Below are positions 44,831-55,170 of a stretch of DNA of 64,000 nucleotides, piece by piece. Source of the stretch: an uncultured Aquimarina sp. GTDB taxonomy: Bacteria; Bacteroidota; Bacteroidia; Flavobacteriales; Flavobacteriaceae. The notes beneath the pieces were generated by a model. The model was not told the DNA's origin and did no database searches. It saw only the letters and a program-made list of their open reading frames with translations. The DNA lies in contig CANMMM010000007.1 of assembly GCA_947498935.1 (NCBI GenBank), forward strand, positions 62,001 through 126,000, in the 5' to 3' direction. Within the stretch, counting starts at the first letter, position 1. The number at the start of each line of letters is the position of its first letter. The position numbers were made by a program, and so were the translations under genes.

Positions 44831-44863
44831 AAAAGCTCGTTTTCTGCTGAAAACGAGCTTTTT
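44831..44863. terminator. Terminator for the tRNA-Pro gene
   Basis: The arms AAAAGCTCGTTTTC and GAAAACGAGCTTTTT pair perfectly around TGCT, with a T or A run on both sides. It lies 8 bases from the 3' end of the tRNA. Confidence 0.8.
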
Positions 44864-44870
44864 AATTTGT

Positions 44871-44944
44871 CGGGGTGGCAGGATTCGAACCTGCGACCTC
44901 CGCGTCCCAAACGCGGCGCGATAACCGGGCTACGCTACACCCCG
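44871..44944 (-). tRNA. tRNA-Pro (anticodon UGG)
   Basis: The minus strand folds as a 74-nt tRNA: acceptor CGGGGTG with CACCCCG, D-arm with GCCCGGTTATCGC, anticodon stem CGCGT and ACGCG around loop TTTGGGA (anticodon TGG), and T-loop GGTTCGAATCC. It has no encoded CCA. Confidence 0.95.
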
Positions 44945-44965
44945 ATGGTTATCATTTAGCGGCTG

Positions 44966-44998
44966 CAAATATACATAAAAAGAATCCTCCTTTCCAAA
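44966..44998 (-). promoter_or_regulatory. Bacteroidota-type promoter of the tRNA-Pro gene
   Basis: On the minus strand TTTG (44995-44998) lies 21 bases from TATATTTG (44966-44973), which fits the TTTG/TAnnTTTG promoter of Bacteroidota and ends about 20 bases before the tRNA. Confidence 0.65.
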
Positions 44999-45306
44999 AA
45001 AACAAAAGAAAATTTATTGCTTTTTATAGGTAACTATTCCTTACCTCTCAGTATAACACCACCTCCAACCGCTCTTATAGCACTCAAAAACAAACCGCTA
45101 CCTTTTAGATACCGATACTATCTATTTCTTTTATTCCTCCCTACTATTTGGTACCAATTCCGAGTACACCCCTCAAAAAAGCAATCCTAATTTTGAAAAA
45201 CGCTCCAAAAAGTGGATTTTTACAATGTATCTCCTATGATTTGGTCACGGGATTGTATACAACGTATTTCTATGCGTATTAACCTCTTTAAAAAAAGAAG
45301 CATTAC
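44999..45306. other. Intergenic region upstream of anmK, nothing seen
   Basis: About 300 bases with no open frame, repeat or RNA gene that I can support. Confidence 0.4.
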
Positions 45307-46392
45307 ATGGCTGTACATACGTACAAAGTAATAGGACTGATGTCTGGCACCTCCTTAGATGGATTGGATATCGCTTATTGCAAATTCTATCATCAGGAAC
45401 AGCAATGGTCTTTCGAGATTAAAAAAACAGCGCATATCCCCTATTCCACTGACTTGTATGACCGCTTACAGCATGCTGTAACACTCAATGCTATCGATGT
45501 ACTAGCACTGCATAACGAATACGGAGTCTGGTTGGGACAGCAAACCGCCGCTTTTATTGCGCAACATGAACTGTCGATCGACTTTATAGCCAGTCATGGA
45601 CATACGGTACACCATCAACCTCAATTAGGTATTACCTATCAAATAGGGTCTGGACAGCACATCGCTAACATCACTAATACCGAGGTGATCTGCGATTTTA
45701 GAACCAATGATGTCGCCCTAGGAGGACAAGGAGCTCCTTTAGTGCCTATCGGCGATCGATGGCTATTCGGTGCGTATGACTATTGCCTAAATCTAGGTGG
45801 GATTAGCAATGTTTCTTTCGAATCAAACCAACAACGCATCGCCTATGATATCGCACCTGCTAATATGCTTCTTAATCATATCTGTACTAAAATACAACTA
45901 CCCTATGATGATGGTGGGCAACTGGCAAAAAGTGGAAGTGTAAACTCTCAATTATTACAGCAACTCAATGCACTGCTCTACTATACAAAAAAAGCGCCTA
46001 AATCATTAGGTTACGAGTGGTTTACCTCCGAAATTATTCCGCTCGTAGAGGCTACTGATGATACGATTCCTAACGTATTATGCACTGCGATAGAACATAT
46101 AGCCATGCAAATCGCTTTGGATATCAATACCCATGCTACTAGCCCAAGTACACTGCTCATCACGGGTGGAGGGGCTAAAAATCATTTTCTGATCGAGCGT
46201 TTGCAAACGCTCTTACACGATATGCACACCATCCATGTACCAGATGCTTTATTGATCGATTATAAGGAAGCGTTAGTATTTGCATTTTTAGGCGTATTAA
46301 GACATCGTAATGAAATCAACTGCTTACGATCTGTAACTGGGGCTCGTACAGATTCTTCTAGCGGTGTACGTTATTTACCTACACTTTCGTAA
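45307..46392 (+). CDS. anmK: Anhydro-N-acetylmuramic acid kinase
   Basis: 361 aa. The ATP-binding start IGLMSGTSLDGLDIAY is diagnostic; DFIASHGHTVHHQP and CLNLGGISNVSF are further signature segments, and LLITGGGAKNHFLIERL belongs to the C-terminal ATPase half. The enzyme phosphorylates and opens 1,6-anhydro-MurNAc during murein recycling, giving MurNAc-6-phosphate, and is cytoplasmic. Length and order are normal. Confidence 0.93.
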   Translation: MAVHTYKVIGLMSGTSLDGLDIAYCKFYHQEQQWSFEIKKTAHIPYSTDLYDRLQHAVTLNAIDVLALHNEYGVWLGQQTAAFIAQHELSIDFIASHGHTVHHQPQLGITYQIGSGQHIANITNTEVICDFRTNDVALGGQGAPLVPIGDRWLFGAYDYCLNLGGISNVSFESNQQRIAYDIAPANMLLNHICTKIQLPYDDGGQLAKSGSVNSQLLQQLNALLYYTKKAPKSLGYEWFTSEIIPLVEATDDTIPNVLCTAIEHIAMQIALDINTHATSPSTLLITGGGAKNHFLIERLQTLLHDMHTIHVPDALLIDYKEALVFAFLGVLRHRNEINCLRSVTGARTDSSSGVRYLPTLS

Positions 46393-46437
46393 CTAAAAAA
46401 AGACATCATAACGCAACGTAATAGTCTAAACTATTTA

Positions 46438-46445
46438 TACATTTG
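46438..46445 (+). promoter_or_regulatory. TACATTTG box upstream of udk
   Basis: Matches the Bacteroidota -7 consensus TAnnTTTG and lies 18 bases before the udk start. No clear -33 TTTG partner is visible, so the call is tentative. Confidence 0.4.
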
Positions 46446-46462
46446 CGGCAAAAAAAATAAGG

Positions 46463-47071
46463 ATGTTAATTATTGGTATTGCCGGAGGCACAGGATGTGG
46501 AAAAACGACTGTAGTGAATCAAATCATAAATGAATTACCTGATAATGAAGTATGTATCATATCACAAGATTCCTACTATAAGGACACAAGCCATTTGAGC
46601 TATGAAGAGAGAACCCGCATCAATTTTGATCATCCAAATGCTATCGACTTTGAATTACTAGGCACGCACTTAAAAGCACTTAGAGCTGGAAAAACCATCG
46701 AACAACCTGTGTATTCTTTTGTAGCCCACAATCGTACAGAAGAAACGGTAACCACTGCTCCTAGCAAGGTTATGATCATCGAGGGCATTCTGATTCTTAC
46801 CAACCCTATCATTAGAGACCTTTTAGACATTAAAATTTATGTACATACCGATAGTGATGAGCGACTGATCAGACGTTTAAAACGAGATATTGCAGAGCGA
46901 GGTAGAGATATGCAAGAAGTATTAGACCGCTACCAAAGCACTTTAAAACCTATGCATCAGCAATTTATAGAGCCCACCAAAGCCTATGCAGACCTGATTA
47001 TCCCTAATAACAATCATAATACGGTAGCGATAGATATTGTACGTACGATTATTAAGGAACGCTTGGATTAA
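46463..47071 (+). CDS. udk: Uridine kinase
   Basis: 202 aa. The Walker A motif is GIAGGTGCGKTTVVNQI at residues 5-21, then IISQDSYYKD and INFDHPNAIDFELL (nucleoside-binding segments) and IYVHTDSDERLIRRLKRDI (LID region). It phosphorylates uridine and cytidine to the monophosphates in pyrimidine salvage. The arrangement udk, ftsB-like, mutA is common in Flavobacteriaceae. Confidence 0.93.
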   Translation: MLIIGIAGGTGCGKTTVVNQIINELPDNEVCIISQDSYYKDTSHLSYEERTRINFDHPNAIDFELLGTHLKALRAGKTIEQPVYSFVAHNRTEETVTTAPSKVMIIEGILILTNPIIRDLLDIKIYVHTDSDERLIRRLKRDIAERGRDMQEVLDRYQSTLKPMHQQFIEPTKAYADLIIPNNNHNTVAIDIVRTIIKERLD

Positions 47072-47107
47072 CTTTTGTAACTTTATGTTTTAAATCTATC
47101 TATTCTA

Positions 47108-47464
47108 TTGAAGCTACAAGAGTACTTAAAACAATTAAAGGACAAAGTAAGAGGTATACCTGTTGTATCTGTTTTTCTGAATAAATATGTCCTTATCATC
47201 CTTATATTTATTATATGGATGTTTTTTCTAGATACCAATTCTTGGTTTATACACCGAGAACTAGACCAAGAGATTAAAGAATTAAAAAACAACAAAGAAT
47301 ACTATAAGAAAGAAATTACCAAAGATCAGGAAAATATACAAAAGCTTAAAGATAGTAGTGAATTAGAGAAGTTTGCTAGAGAAGAATATTTTATGAAGCG
47401 AGAAAATGAAGAAATATACATCATAGAATACGACAACCATACTCAACAAAAACCAAACCCATGA
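47108..47464 (+). CDS. FtsB/DivIC-family septum formation initiator
   Basis: 118 aa. One membrane segment (VLIILIFIIWMFFLDTNSWF, about residues 26-45) is followed by a coiled coil with LDQEIKELKNNKEYYKKEI and the conserved ending EKFAREEYFMKRENEEIYII. This matches the FtsB/DivIC division protein family, a bitopic protein of the divisome. The frame starts with TTG at 47108; the next ATG would cut into the membrane segment, so TTG is preferred. It overlaps mutA by four bases. Confidence 0.85.
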   Translation: MKLQEYLKQLKDKVRGIPVVSVFLNKYVLIILIFIIWMFFLDTNSWFIHRELDQEIKELKNNKEYYKKEITKDQENIQKLKDSSELEKFAREEYFMKRENEEIYIIEYDNHTQQKPNP

Positions 47465-48846
47465 CGCACACATTATTCGACAGTTTTGACGGCGTATCTG
47501 CTAAAGAATGGAAACAAAAAATCCAATTTGATCTCAAAGGAGCTGATTATAACGAAACACTCCGTTACCAATCGCATGAAGGAATCGATGTAAAACCTTT
47601 TTATAACAAAGAAGACCTTGCAAATACTGCACATCCTATCTCACATCCTACAGAATGGCAAAACACCCAACTGATCGAAGTAATAGATGCTACACAAGGA
47701 AACCAAACTGCTATCAAAGCCATTAGCAAAGGTGCTGAAAGCATTCATTTTTTGATTAAAAATGAAGAGGTAGTTCCCGATACACTACTGCAAAATATAG
47801 AAAAAGAGGTCTACATCAGTATGGAGTTTCTTTCTGAAGACTACATCACTGCTTTAAACACTATTGCACAGCATCGTAGTCATCACATATTTGTATGCAT
47901 AGATATTATCCATCAGCTCGCCAAAACAGGGAATTGGTACCAATCGCTGAATCAAGATTTTAAAACACTGGCTAATTGTATACAAAATTGCACTGCTTTG
48001 CACACTACACTAAGTATAGACTGTAGCCTCTATCAAAATGCAGGTGCCACTATCATACAACAGTTAGCCTATGCACTCGCACATGCTAATGAATATCTAA
48101 ATTACCTAGATACGCACACCATTACTCCTACCCAACCTACTATTCTTTTTAAAACCGCTGTAGGGAGTAATTACTTTTTTGAAATCGCTAAACTACGTGC
48201 ATTGCGATTATTATGGAATACATTGGCTAACGAATATAATATGTTAAAAAAATGTTATATATTTACAACACCCACGTTTAGAAACAAAACTATTTTGGAT
48301 TATAACGTAAATATGTTGCGTACAACCACAGAATGTATGAGCGCAATTTTGGGAGGGGCTAATGTAGTACAGAACAATGCGTATGATAGCATCTATCATC
48401 ATGAAAATGATTTTGGCATGAGAATTGCTTTAAATCAATTGTTAATACTCAAACACGAAAGTCATATAGGTGCTGTTAGTAATCCAGCATCGGGCGCTTA
48501 TTACATCGAAAGTCTCACAGACCAATTCTCACACAAAGCTTTAGCATTATTTAAAAACATCGAAAAAGGGGGTGGATTTTTACATCAACTTAAAAATGGA
48601 ACGATCCAACAGAAGATTAAAGAAAGTGCTGATAAAGAGCAACTATTGTTTGATGAAGAAGCATTGATAGCAATAGGAGCGAATACATATAAAAATGCAA
48701 ATGAAGTAACTCCTGAGATAGAAAAAAACCTCTTTTTAGAGAAAAAGAAGCGAAAAACACTAATTAATCCTATCGTTTACAGGAGATTGTGTGTGAAACT
48801 AGAAAAAAAACAGTGTAAGAATTTTTTTCATAAAACTTATTCTTAA
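47461..48846 (+). CDS. mutA: Methylmalonyl-CoA mutase small subunit
   Basis: 461 aa, no cobalamin-binding domain. Segments LFDSFDGVSAKEWKQKIQFD, LKGADYNETLRYQSHEGIDV and NPASGAYYIESLTDQFSHKA mark the TIM-barrel of the small subunit. It pairs with the large subunit at 50165-52294 to interconvert succinyl-CoA and methylmalonyl-CoA with adenosylcobalamin. Between the two genes lie a secreted-protein gene and two mobile-type repeats. Confidence 0.9.
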   Translation: MTHTLFDSFDGVSAKEWKQKIQFDLKGADYNETLRYQSHEGIDVKPFYNKEDLANTAHPISHPTEWQNTQLIEVIDATQGNQTAIKAISKGAESIHFLIKNEEVVPDTLLQNIEKEVYISMEFLSEDYITALNTIAQHRSHHIFVCIDIIHQLAKTGNWYQSLNQDFKTLANCIQNCTALHTTLSIDCSLYQNAGATIIQQLAYALAHANEYLNYLDTHTITPTQPTILFKTAVGSNYFFEIAKLRALRLLWNTLANEYNMLKKCYIFTTPTFRNKTILDYNVNMLRTTTECMSAILGGANVVQNNAYDSIYHHENDFGMRIALNQLLILKHESHIGAVSNPASGAYYIESLTDQFSHKALALFKNIEKGGGFLHQLKNGTIQQKIKESADKEQLLFDEEALIAIGANTYKNANEVTPEIEKNLFLEKKKRKTLINPIVYRRLCVKLEKKQCKNFFHKTYS

Positions 48847-48889
48847 CTTAGTGTATAAGCAACCATTATTTTAACTATAACCCTACAAA

Positions 48890-49522
48890 ATGCCCCACAG
48901 ATTCAAATGTCATACCGTACTTTTAGCAATCATGCTACTGATGTCGAGTCACTCGTTTGCTCAAAAATATGACTGTACAGAAATAGATCCGACAGGATTG
49001 ATCAAAAAAGCATTTCAATCTTTTGAGAAAGACATGTTTGCCTATTACAACTTTGCAGATGATTCGTTAAAAACGTACAGAACATTTCTGGCCGAAGTGA
49101 CCAATCTATCCATTGATCTTAGAAAACTACCTTCTGACAATTCGATACAATTAGCTCGTGAGTTTAAGAAAAAAGCGGATGATAAAAACTCGATTTGGGT
49201 AAAGCTGAGTGACTATGAAAATGATGAAGCTACAAAAACCGCTAAGGCTATTGATACAGCCGTAGATCCTAATCAAGAAGAAATATTGATTTTTAACTAT
49301 CGGGGTGGATTTATTCAATGTCTTAAAAATACTAGCGAAAGTAAAGAGTTTAGAGACCTTGTATACACCCTAGAAAATGATGGAAATGTAAGCCCTTCAT
49401 TAATCGCTCAAAAAATATATTACATCAAAGACGAAGAGTTTAACACTTCGCAAATCAAAGAATTTATTGCTTTTGACATCTATTATTCGATATTGATGAT
49501 CATAGAAAAAGCATTTGGATAA
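48890..49522 (+). CDS. Secreted protein of unknown function between the mutase genes
   Basis: 210 aa with a signal peptide (residues 1-25, ending SHSFAQ). The mature part starts YDCTEIDPTGLIKKAFQSFE and is mostly helical, with one Cys in that start and one later (FIQCLKN). No catalytic motif is seen and no family is recognised. The long hairpin at 49541-49580 follows it. Confidence 0.6.
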   Translation: MPHRFKCHTVLLAIMLLMSSHSFAQKYDCTEIDPTGLIKKAFQSFEKDMFAYYNFADDSLKTYRTFLAEVTNLSIDLRKLPSDNSIQLAREFKKKADDKNSIWVKLSDYENDEATKTAKAIDTAVDPNQEEILIFNYRGGFIQCLKNTSESKEFRDLVYTLENDGNVSPSLIAQKIYYIKDEEFNTSQIKEFIAFDIYYSILMIIEKAFG

Positions 49523-49537
49523 TACCACATATGACTA

Positions 49538-49583
49538 TTTGTATATGCATCACCGCTCATCATAGCATAGATGCATATACGAA
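49538..49583. terminator. Hairpin after the secreted-protein gene, possible terminator
   Basis: The arms TTTGTATATGCATC and GATGCATATACGAA pair with one mismatch around an 18-base loop. It has no long T run. Confidence 0.45.
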
Positions 49584-49594
49584 TACGTACTATT

Positions 49595-49683
49595 CGCGTT
49601 AGGGATAGTAGAGGAAATCCCACAGCCCGACGATAGGAGGAGCGAGGAATTGGAACGGATAGCCCGACCCTTGGGGAACGCCC
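49595..49683. ncRNA. Flavo-1-like interspersed element, copy A6 (subtype II)
   Basis: Begins CGCGTTAGGGATAGTAGAGG, contains AGCGAGGAATTGGAACGGAT and ends GGGGAACGCCC. Same orientation as A2. Confidence 0.55.
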
Positions 49684-49805
49684 AAACAATCATTACACAC
49701 ACTTCTTTTTAAACTTCAGCAAAAAAGATGCTGGGATGCTATTAACATTGATTAAACAAAAAAATAATCACACAACATCAAATAAAAACATTAATTTTAA
49801 AAAAT

Positions 49806-49965
49806 GAACTCATCTTGACTTTTTGTTTTTGACCGAAAATGAGAAGAAATTTGACTGGATAAGGCACTTTTTGAAGTTCATAGCAGCGCTATGGACAAAA
49901 AAAGTAACGAAATACAGGTGAATTTCAGTCATTTTTTAGGGGAAAGAAAAAGTCAAGATGAGTTC
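49806..49965. repeat. Repeat family C, copy C1 (long hairpin)
   Basis: Terminal inverted sequences are GAACTCATCTTGAC and GTCAAGATGAGTTC, perfect over 14 bases; the arms pair imperfectly along the element, and the centre is CATAGC-AGC-GCTATG. C2 at 62910 is the same element inverted. The architecture equals family B. Confidence 0.7.
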
Positions 49966-50164
49966 AACCTACGGCGAGTTACACAAAAAACGAAAGCTTT
50001 ACAATGTTTCGAGCGATTTTTGAAATCGATTATTTAGAAACAGCACATACAGCTTTTAGCATTTTTTATATCATTACCACACGTCGGCAGACGGTAATGA
50101 TCAATCTTACGACTCCATTCGAGGTAGACTTCGATGGATATATCGAAAAAATGAAATTTTAGGC

Positions 50165-52294
50165 ATGGCTAGAAGAGACTTACAACACATCACCTTAGCG
50201 TCTGATCAAGAAACAGACACTACTACAGTAGCAACGCACCCTACTGCAGAGGGCATCCATCTAAAAACGAAATATACCTCCGAAGCTATTGCATCGCTAC
50301 CACACACAGAATTTGCCGCTGGCATCCCTCCTTATCTCAGAGGCCCCTACTCTACCATGTATGTACGACGCCCATGGACGATCCGACAATATGCTGGGTT
50401 CTCTACTGCCGAAGAAAGCAATGCTTTTTATCGTAGAAATTTAGCTGCCGGGCAAAAAGGATTATCAGTAGCCTTTGACCTAGCGACTCATAGAGGGTAC
50501 GACAGTGATCACCAGCGCGTATATGGCGATGTAGGTATGGCAGGGGTAGCCATAGATTCTGTAGAAGATATGAAAGTCTTATTTGACCAAATCCCACTAG
50601 ATAAAATGTCGGTATCCATGACTATGAATGGGGCTGTACTGCCCATTATGGCTTTTTATATCGTTGCTGCAGAAGAACAGGGAGTTGACCAACAATTACT
50701 CGCTGGCACCATACAAAATGATATTCTAAAGGAGTTTATGGTACGTAACACCTACATCTACCCTCCTACTCCATCTATGCGCATTATCAGTGATATTTTT
50801 AAATACTGCGCAAAGCATATGCCTAAATTCAATCCTATTAGTATCTCTGGCTATCATATGCAAGAAGCGGGTGCCACCTGTGATATCGAACTTGCTTACA
50901 CACTGGCAGATGGTCTAGAATATGTACGCAAAGGATTAGAAGCTGGATTAGACATCGATGCTTTTGCACCGCGACTTTCTTTTTTCTGGGCTATCGGTAT
51001 GCATCACTTTATGGAAATCGCTAAAATGAGAGCCGCTCGAATGCTATGGGCACGATTGATCCAACAATTCAATCCCAAAAACCCTAAATCATTAATGCTG
51101 CGAACACATAGCCAGACTAGTGGCTGGAGCTTAACGGCGCAAGACCCTTTTAATAATGTAGCCAGAACCTGTATCGAAGCGACAGCTGCGGCTTTTGGCG
51201 GTACACAGAGTTTACATACCAATGCACTGGATGAAGCCATCGCATTGCCTACAGATTTTTCGGCCAGAATCGCTAGAAATACACAACTCTACCTACAAAA
51301 AGAAACACATATTACAAAAACAGTAGACCCTTGGGCAGGCAGCTATTATGTAGAATCGCTAACCAATGACATCGCCGAAAAGGCTTGGAAACACATAGAA
51401 GAAATAGAAGCCCTAGGCGGGATGACCAAAGCAATCGAAGCGGGTATTCCTAAAATACGTATCGAAGAAGCTGCTGCCAGAAAACAAGCACGCATTGATA
51501 GCCAGCAAGATATTATCGTAGGGGTGAATAAATACACACTCGATAAAGAAGATCCGATTGCTACACTAAAAGTAGATAATCATGCTGTGAGAGCACAACA
51601 AGTGAAAAGCATTACCCGTATCAAAGCTACTAGAGATGAAACTGCTGTACAAAATGCGTTATCAGCGCTGACTGCTGGCGCTAAAACAGAAGACGAAAAC
51701 CTACTCACATTAGCTATTCATGCCGCTAGAGAACGTGCTACACTGGGGGAAATCAGTACAGCGTTAGAAAACGTATTTGGCAGGTATAAAGCAACTATAA
51801 AATCATTTACAGGCGTGTATGCAAAAGAAATAAAAAATGACGCTTCCTTTACCAAAGCAAAAACATTAGCCGATCAGTTCGCTACCTTAGAAGGAAGAAG
51901 GCCCCGAATTATGATCGCCAAAATGGGACAAGATGGACATGACCGTGGCGCAAAAGTAGTAGCCACTAGTTATGCAGACATAGGATTTGATGTAGATATA
52001 GGCCCTCTATTCCAAACTCCTGATGAGGCTGCCAAACAAGCCGTAGAAAATGATGTACATATTATAGGCGTATCTTCATTGGCTGGAGGACATACTACCC
52101 TAGTACCACAAGTAATCGCAGCACTAAAAAAATACAACAGAGAAGATATTATGGTCATCGTGGGAGGGGTGATCCCACCAGATGATTACCCCGCATTATT
52201 CGATGCAGGTGCTGTTGCTATTTTTGGCCCAGGAACAAAAATCAGTGATGCCGCCACTACAGTATTAGAAATTCTAATCACCACTTTTGAATAA
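50165..52294 (+). CDS. scpA: Methylmalonyl-CoA mutase large subunit
   Basis: 709 aa. The N-terminal barrel has [20 protein letters not shown] and [20 protein letters not shown]; the C-terminal cobalamin domain starts near residue 590 with [20 protein letters not shown], the DxHxxG motif whose His ligates cobalt. It is normally encoded directly after mutA, but here about 1.3 kb separates them. With a cobalamin supply it allows propionate and odd-chain or branched-chain breakdown products to enter the TCA cycle. Confidence 0.94.
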   Translation: MARRDLQHITLASDQETDTTTVATHPTAEGIHLKTKYTSEAIASLPHTEFAAGIPPYLRGPYSTMYVRRPWTIRQYAGFSTAEESNAFYRRNLAAGQKGLSVAFDLATHRGYDSDHQRVYGDVGMAGVAIDSVEDMKVLFDQIPLDKMSVSMTMNGAVLPIMAFYIVAAEEQGVDQQLLAGTIQNDILKEFMVRNTYIYPPTPSMRIISDIFKYCAKHMPKFNPISISGYHMQEAGATCDIELAYTLADGLEYVRKGLEAGLDIDAFAPRLSFFWAIGMHHFMEIAKMRAARMLWARLIQQFNPKNPKSLMLRTHSQTSGWSLTAQDPFNNVARTCIEATAAAFGGTQSLHTNALDEAIALPTDFSARIARNTQLYLQKETHITKTVDPWAGSYYVESLTNDIAEKAWKHIEEIEALGGMTKAIEAGIPKIRIEEAAARKQARIDSQQDIIVGVNKYTLDKEDPIATLKVDNHAVRAQQVKSITRIKATRDETAVQNALSALTAGAKTEDENLLTLAIHAARERATLGEISTALENVFGRYKATIKSFTGVYAKEIKNDASFTKAKTLADQFATLEGRRPRIMIAKMGQDGHDRGAKVVATSYADIGFDVDIGPLFQTPDEAAKQAVENDVHIIGVSSLAGGHTTLVPQVIAALKKYNREDIMVIVGGVIPPDDYPALFDAGAVAIFGPGTKISDAATTVLEILITTFE

Positions 52295-52838
52295 AAAAGC
52301 ATCAACTATCTCTAAAATTTTTGAAACATCTTCAATAACAAAAGCCAAAAGAAAATAAATTACACAAACATTAACAAAAAAATCAAACCAATCACTTGTT
52401 TTTAATTGTTATTTAACACCTAATATCCCTTGCTATTTAATTTTTATTCCGTACTTGCACCTTGTTTTTGTAGTGTGTATCACTATGCGCATAGAGTATA
52501 GAAACTAGCATACAAATGAATGCAACACTCCAAAACATTAATTATCAATAAACAAAGTACAACGTATTAAAAAAACCATCTTATCTATCACTAATAGCAA
52601 GAGAAATAAATTAGAATTGGTATTTAGTATAGCTAAGATATAAGAAGAAAGAACGATCATGCAGCACACGAACTTATACAGGTATAGACCGTAATACATA
52701 TATTGAACCTCACTCGACACACCTGCTTTCTCCCCCGTACCCACATCAGGTAATATCGATTACACATAATCTACTAAAATCACTTATAACATAAAGAACA
52801 TACTACTAAATCACACCACTATTTAATAAGAAATAGGT
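52295..52838. other. Intergenic region before the CapK-like gene
   Basis: About 540 bases. A 12-bp perfect palindrome CTATGCGCATAG lies at 52483-52494. A minus-strand frame of 68 codons (52538-52744) looks like chance. No gene is supported. Confidence 0.4.
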
Positions 52839-54167
52839 ATGCTTCAAACTATAAGAAATATTATTTTCTGGACTGTAGATTATAGCACAGGAAACAAAAA
52901 AAGAAACCATTTACAGGATATCACAGCGATTTTATCCACCGACAGTATTGCAGTAAGTAGTCAAAAGAAACAGCGATACCTACAGCAGTTACTCACGCAT
53001 GCCATACAAACCGTATCGTATTACAGTGGAATGACTCCTACGCTAACCGAATTACCCGTAACCAACAAAAACCTGATTCGCACTAATTTCGAACAATTCG
53101 AATCCAACACCTATAAAAACAAACCTAAAATCAAGGTAGCTACCAGTGGTTCTACAGGCACTCCATTCCAAACATACCAAAACAACAACAAAAGCATACG
53201 AAACACAGCAGACACCCTTTATTTCTGGAAAAAAGCTACATTTAGCGTAGGCAATAAACTATACTTCTTTAGGCTCTGGAAAGCCTTTGAAAGAAAAAGT
53301 CCGCTTACTCAGCTTTTGCAAAACATCGTACCTGTAGATGTATTCGATCTAACAGATGCGTATATAAAAACACTCATAACAGACATCCAAAACTCTAATG
53401 AGAAAACATGCTTGCTTGGATATGTTTCTGCTTTTGAAAAAATAGCACGCTACTTAGATCGCGTCATGCCCGATTACAGAATCAATTCTGTAACAGCAGT
53501 GATTACTATTTCAGAAAAACTAGACCCCTATACCAAAAAAGCCATCAAAAAATACTTTGGTGTTGCCCCTATCTCTAGATATTCTAATATAGAAAACGGC
53601 ATTATTGCTCAGCAACCGACAGGTAAGTCACATTTCGAAATTAATGAAGCTAGCTATCATGTAGAAATCCTAGACATAACCACCGATCAACCTGTACCTT
53701 ATGGCACTCTTGGCAGAATTGTAGTGACCGATCTTTTTAATTACGCAGTACCCATGATTCGGTATGATACAGGGGATCTAGGCGTTATGGAAATAGTAAA
53801 AAACAAAAAAACACTAACACATATAGAAGGAAGGCAGATAGACACGATCTACAACACCGCAGGAGAAATCATACGATTCAATCTCGTATTTATTATCAAT
53901 AAATACCCAGAATTGCACCAATGCCAAATCATCCAAGAAGACATCTATACCTATACATTAAAACTCAACCACCCAACTCCTTACCATAGAGAGCAAGAAC
54001 TCATCGAAGAGCTAAAAATCTACATAGGAGCCGATGCGATCATCACCCCTAGCTACACCGATGAAATCCCATTACTCGCATCAGGCAAAAGAAGATTTAT
54101 GGTGAATAATATGACTCGCCAAAAAGCAACCCTAAAAAACACAGAAGCAACCACAGTACTACAGTAG
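52839..54167 (+). CDS. CapK/PaaK-like adenylate-forming ligase
   Basis: 442 aa of the phenylacetate-CoA-ligase-like (COG1541) group. The AMP-binding loop is KVATSGSTGTPFQTY; later segments are ISRYSNIENGIIAQQPTG and AVPMIRYDTGDLGVMEIV, the A5 and A7-like motifs. The group includes CapK proteins of capsule synthesis and aryl-CoA ligases. The substrate cannot be read; no capsule genes are adjacent. It ends at a clear terminator. Confidence 0.8.
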   Translation: MLQTIRNIIFWTVDYSTGNKKRNHLQDITAILSTDSIAVSSQKKQRYLQQLLTHAIQTVSYYSGMTPTLTELPVTNKNLIRTNFEQFESNTYKNKPKIKVATSGSTGTPFQTYQNNNKSIRNTADTLYFWKKATFSVGNKLYFFRLWKAFERKSPLTQLLQNIVPVDVFDLTDAYIKTLITDIQNSNEKTCLLGYVSAFEKIARYLDRVMPDYRINSVTAVITISEKLDPYTKKAIKKYFGVAPISRYSNIENGIIAQQPTGKSHFEINEASYHVEILDITTDQPVPYGTLGRIVVTDLFNYAVPMIRYDTGDLGVMEIVKNKKTLTHIEGRQIDTIYNTAGEIIRFNLVFIINKYPELHQCQIIQEDIYTYTLKLNHPTPYHREQELIEELKIYIGADAIITPSYTDEIPLLASGKRRFMVNNMTRQKATLKNTEATTVLQ

Positions 54168-54184
54168 AAACGTTAAACTACTCC

Positions 54185-54213
54185 AAAAAAAGCTATGCAT
54201 GCATAGCTTTTTT
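54185..54213 (+). terminator. Rho-independent terminator
   Basis: AAAAAAGCTATGCA and TGCATAGCTTTTTT form a perfect hairpin ending in a T run, 18 bases after the CapK-like stop. Confidence 0.8.
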
Positions 54214-54255
54214 CTAAAGATATTATTGTATCTTCACTAGCTCACAATACACGCT

Positions 54256-55146
54256 ATGAATATGATGAGTTATACACAGAAAATGCTTCGAGATGGAGCG
54301 CTAGAAGGAAAAAATATTATCGTCACAGGGGGCGGTAGTGGCTTAGGCAAATCTATGACAAAGTATTTTTTAGAATTAGGAGCCAAAGTAGCCATTACCT
54401 CTCGTAATCTAGATAAATTAAAACAGACTGCACAAACACTAGAAGAGGAAACAGGCGGCACCTGTCTTCCTGTACAGTGCGATGTACGACACTATGATCA
54501 GGTACTAGCTATGAAAGCCAAAGTTATAGATACGTTTGGCACTGTAGACATACTGCTTAACAACGCTGCTGGTAATTTTATTTCTCCCACAGAGCGTCTA
54601 TCTGCCAATGCTTTTGACACCATCATCGACATCGTACTTAAGGGGACTAAAAATTGCACCCTAGCCCTTGGCAAACACTGGATAGACACCCAATATACCA
54701 ATACAGTAGTACTGAACATCGTTACCACCTACGCTTGGACTGGCTCTGCCTATGTAGTACCTAGTGCTACCGCTAAAGCTGGTGTATTAGCCATGACACG
54801 CTCTCTAGCAGTAGAATGGGCTAAATACGGCATGCGATTTAATGCCATTGCTCCTGGTCCTTTTCCTACTAAAGGTGCCTGGAACAGGTTGCTACCTGGC
54901 GATATGAAAGAAAAATTCGATCTTGCCAAAAAAGTACCCTTACAGCGTGTCGGGGATCACCAAGAATTGGCCAACCTCGCTGCGTATTTAGTCTCTGATT
55001 TTGCAGCCTATCTCAATGGAGAAGTCGTCACTTTAGATGGCGGCGAATGGCTCAAAGGCGCAGGACAATTTAACTTACTAGATCAAGTTCCCGAATCTAT
55101 GTGGGATATGCTAGAAGCAGCCATCCGCGCCAAAAAAAATAGCTAA
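54256..55146 (+). CDS. SDR-family 2,4-dienoyl-CoA reductase-like protein
   Basis: 296 aa. NAD(P) binding is IIVTGGGSGLGKSMTK; the catalytic region TTYAWTGSAYVVPSATAKAG and the following MRFNAIAPGPFPTKGAWNRL match mitochondrial-type DECR1, in which Tyr lies earlier than in the classical YxxxK and the Lys in the later AKAG. DECR enzymes reduce 2,4-dienoyl-CoA during beta-oxidation of unsaturated acids. No beta-oxidation genes are adjacent. Repeat B3 follows the stop. Confidence 0.87.
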   Translation: MNMMSYTQKMLRDGALEGKNIIVTGGGSGLGKSMTKYFLELGAKVAITSRNLDKLKQTAQTLEEETGGTCLPVQCDVRHYDQVLAMKAKVIDTFGTVDILLNNAAGNFISPTERLSANAFDTIIDIVLKGTKNCTLALGKHWIDTQYTNTVVLNIVTTYAWTGSAYVVPSATAKAGVLAMTRSLAVEWAKYGMRFNAIAPGPFPTKGAWNRLLPGDMKEKFDLAKKVPLQRVGDHQELANLAAYLVSDFAAYLNGEVVTLDGGEWLKGAGQFNLLDQVPESMWDMLEAAIRAKKNS

Positions 55147-55170
55147 AAATATTCTAAACACACGACACAC

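Noticed and set aside
50097..50162. 21-codon frame just before scpA
   Set aside because: No conservation or motif can be seen; it is short enough to be chance.
52538..52744. Minus-strand frame of 68 codons with a hydrophobic middle
   Set aside because: It lies in a promoter-like AT-rich gap, has no signal or motif, and its composition is that expected by chance.
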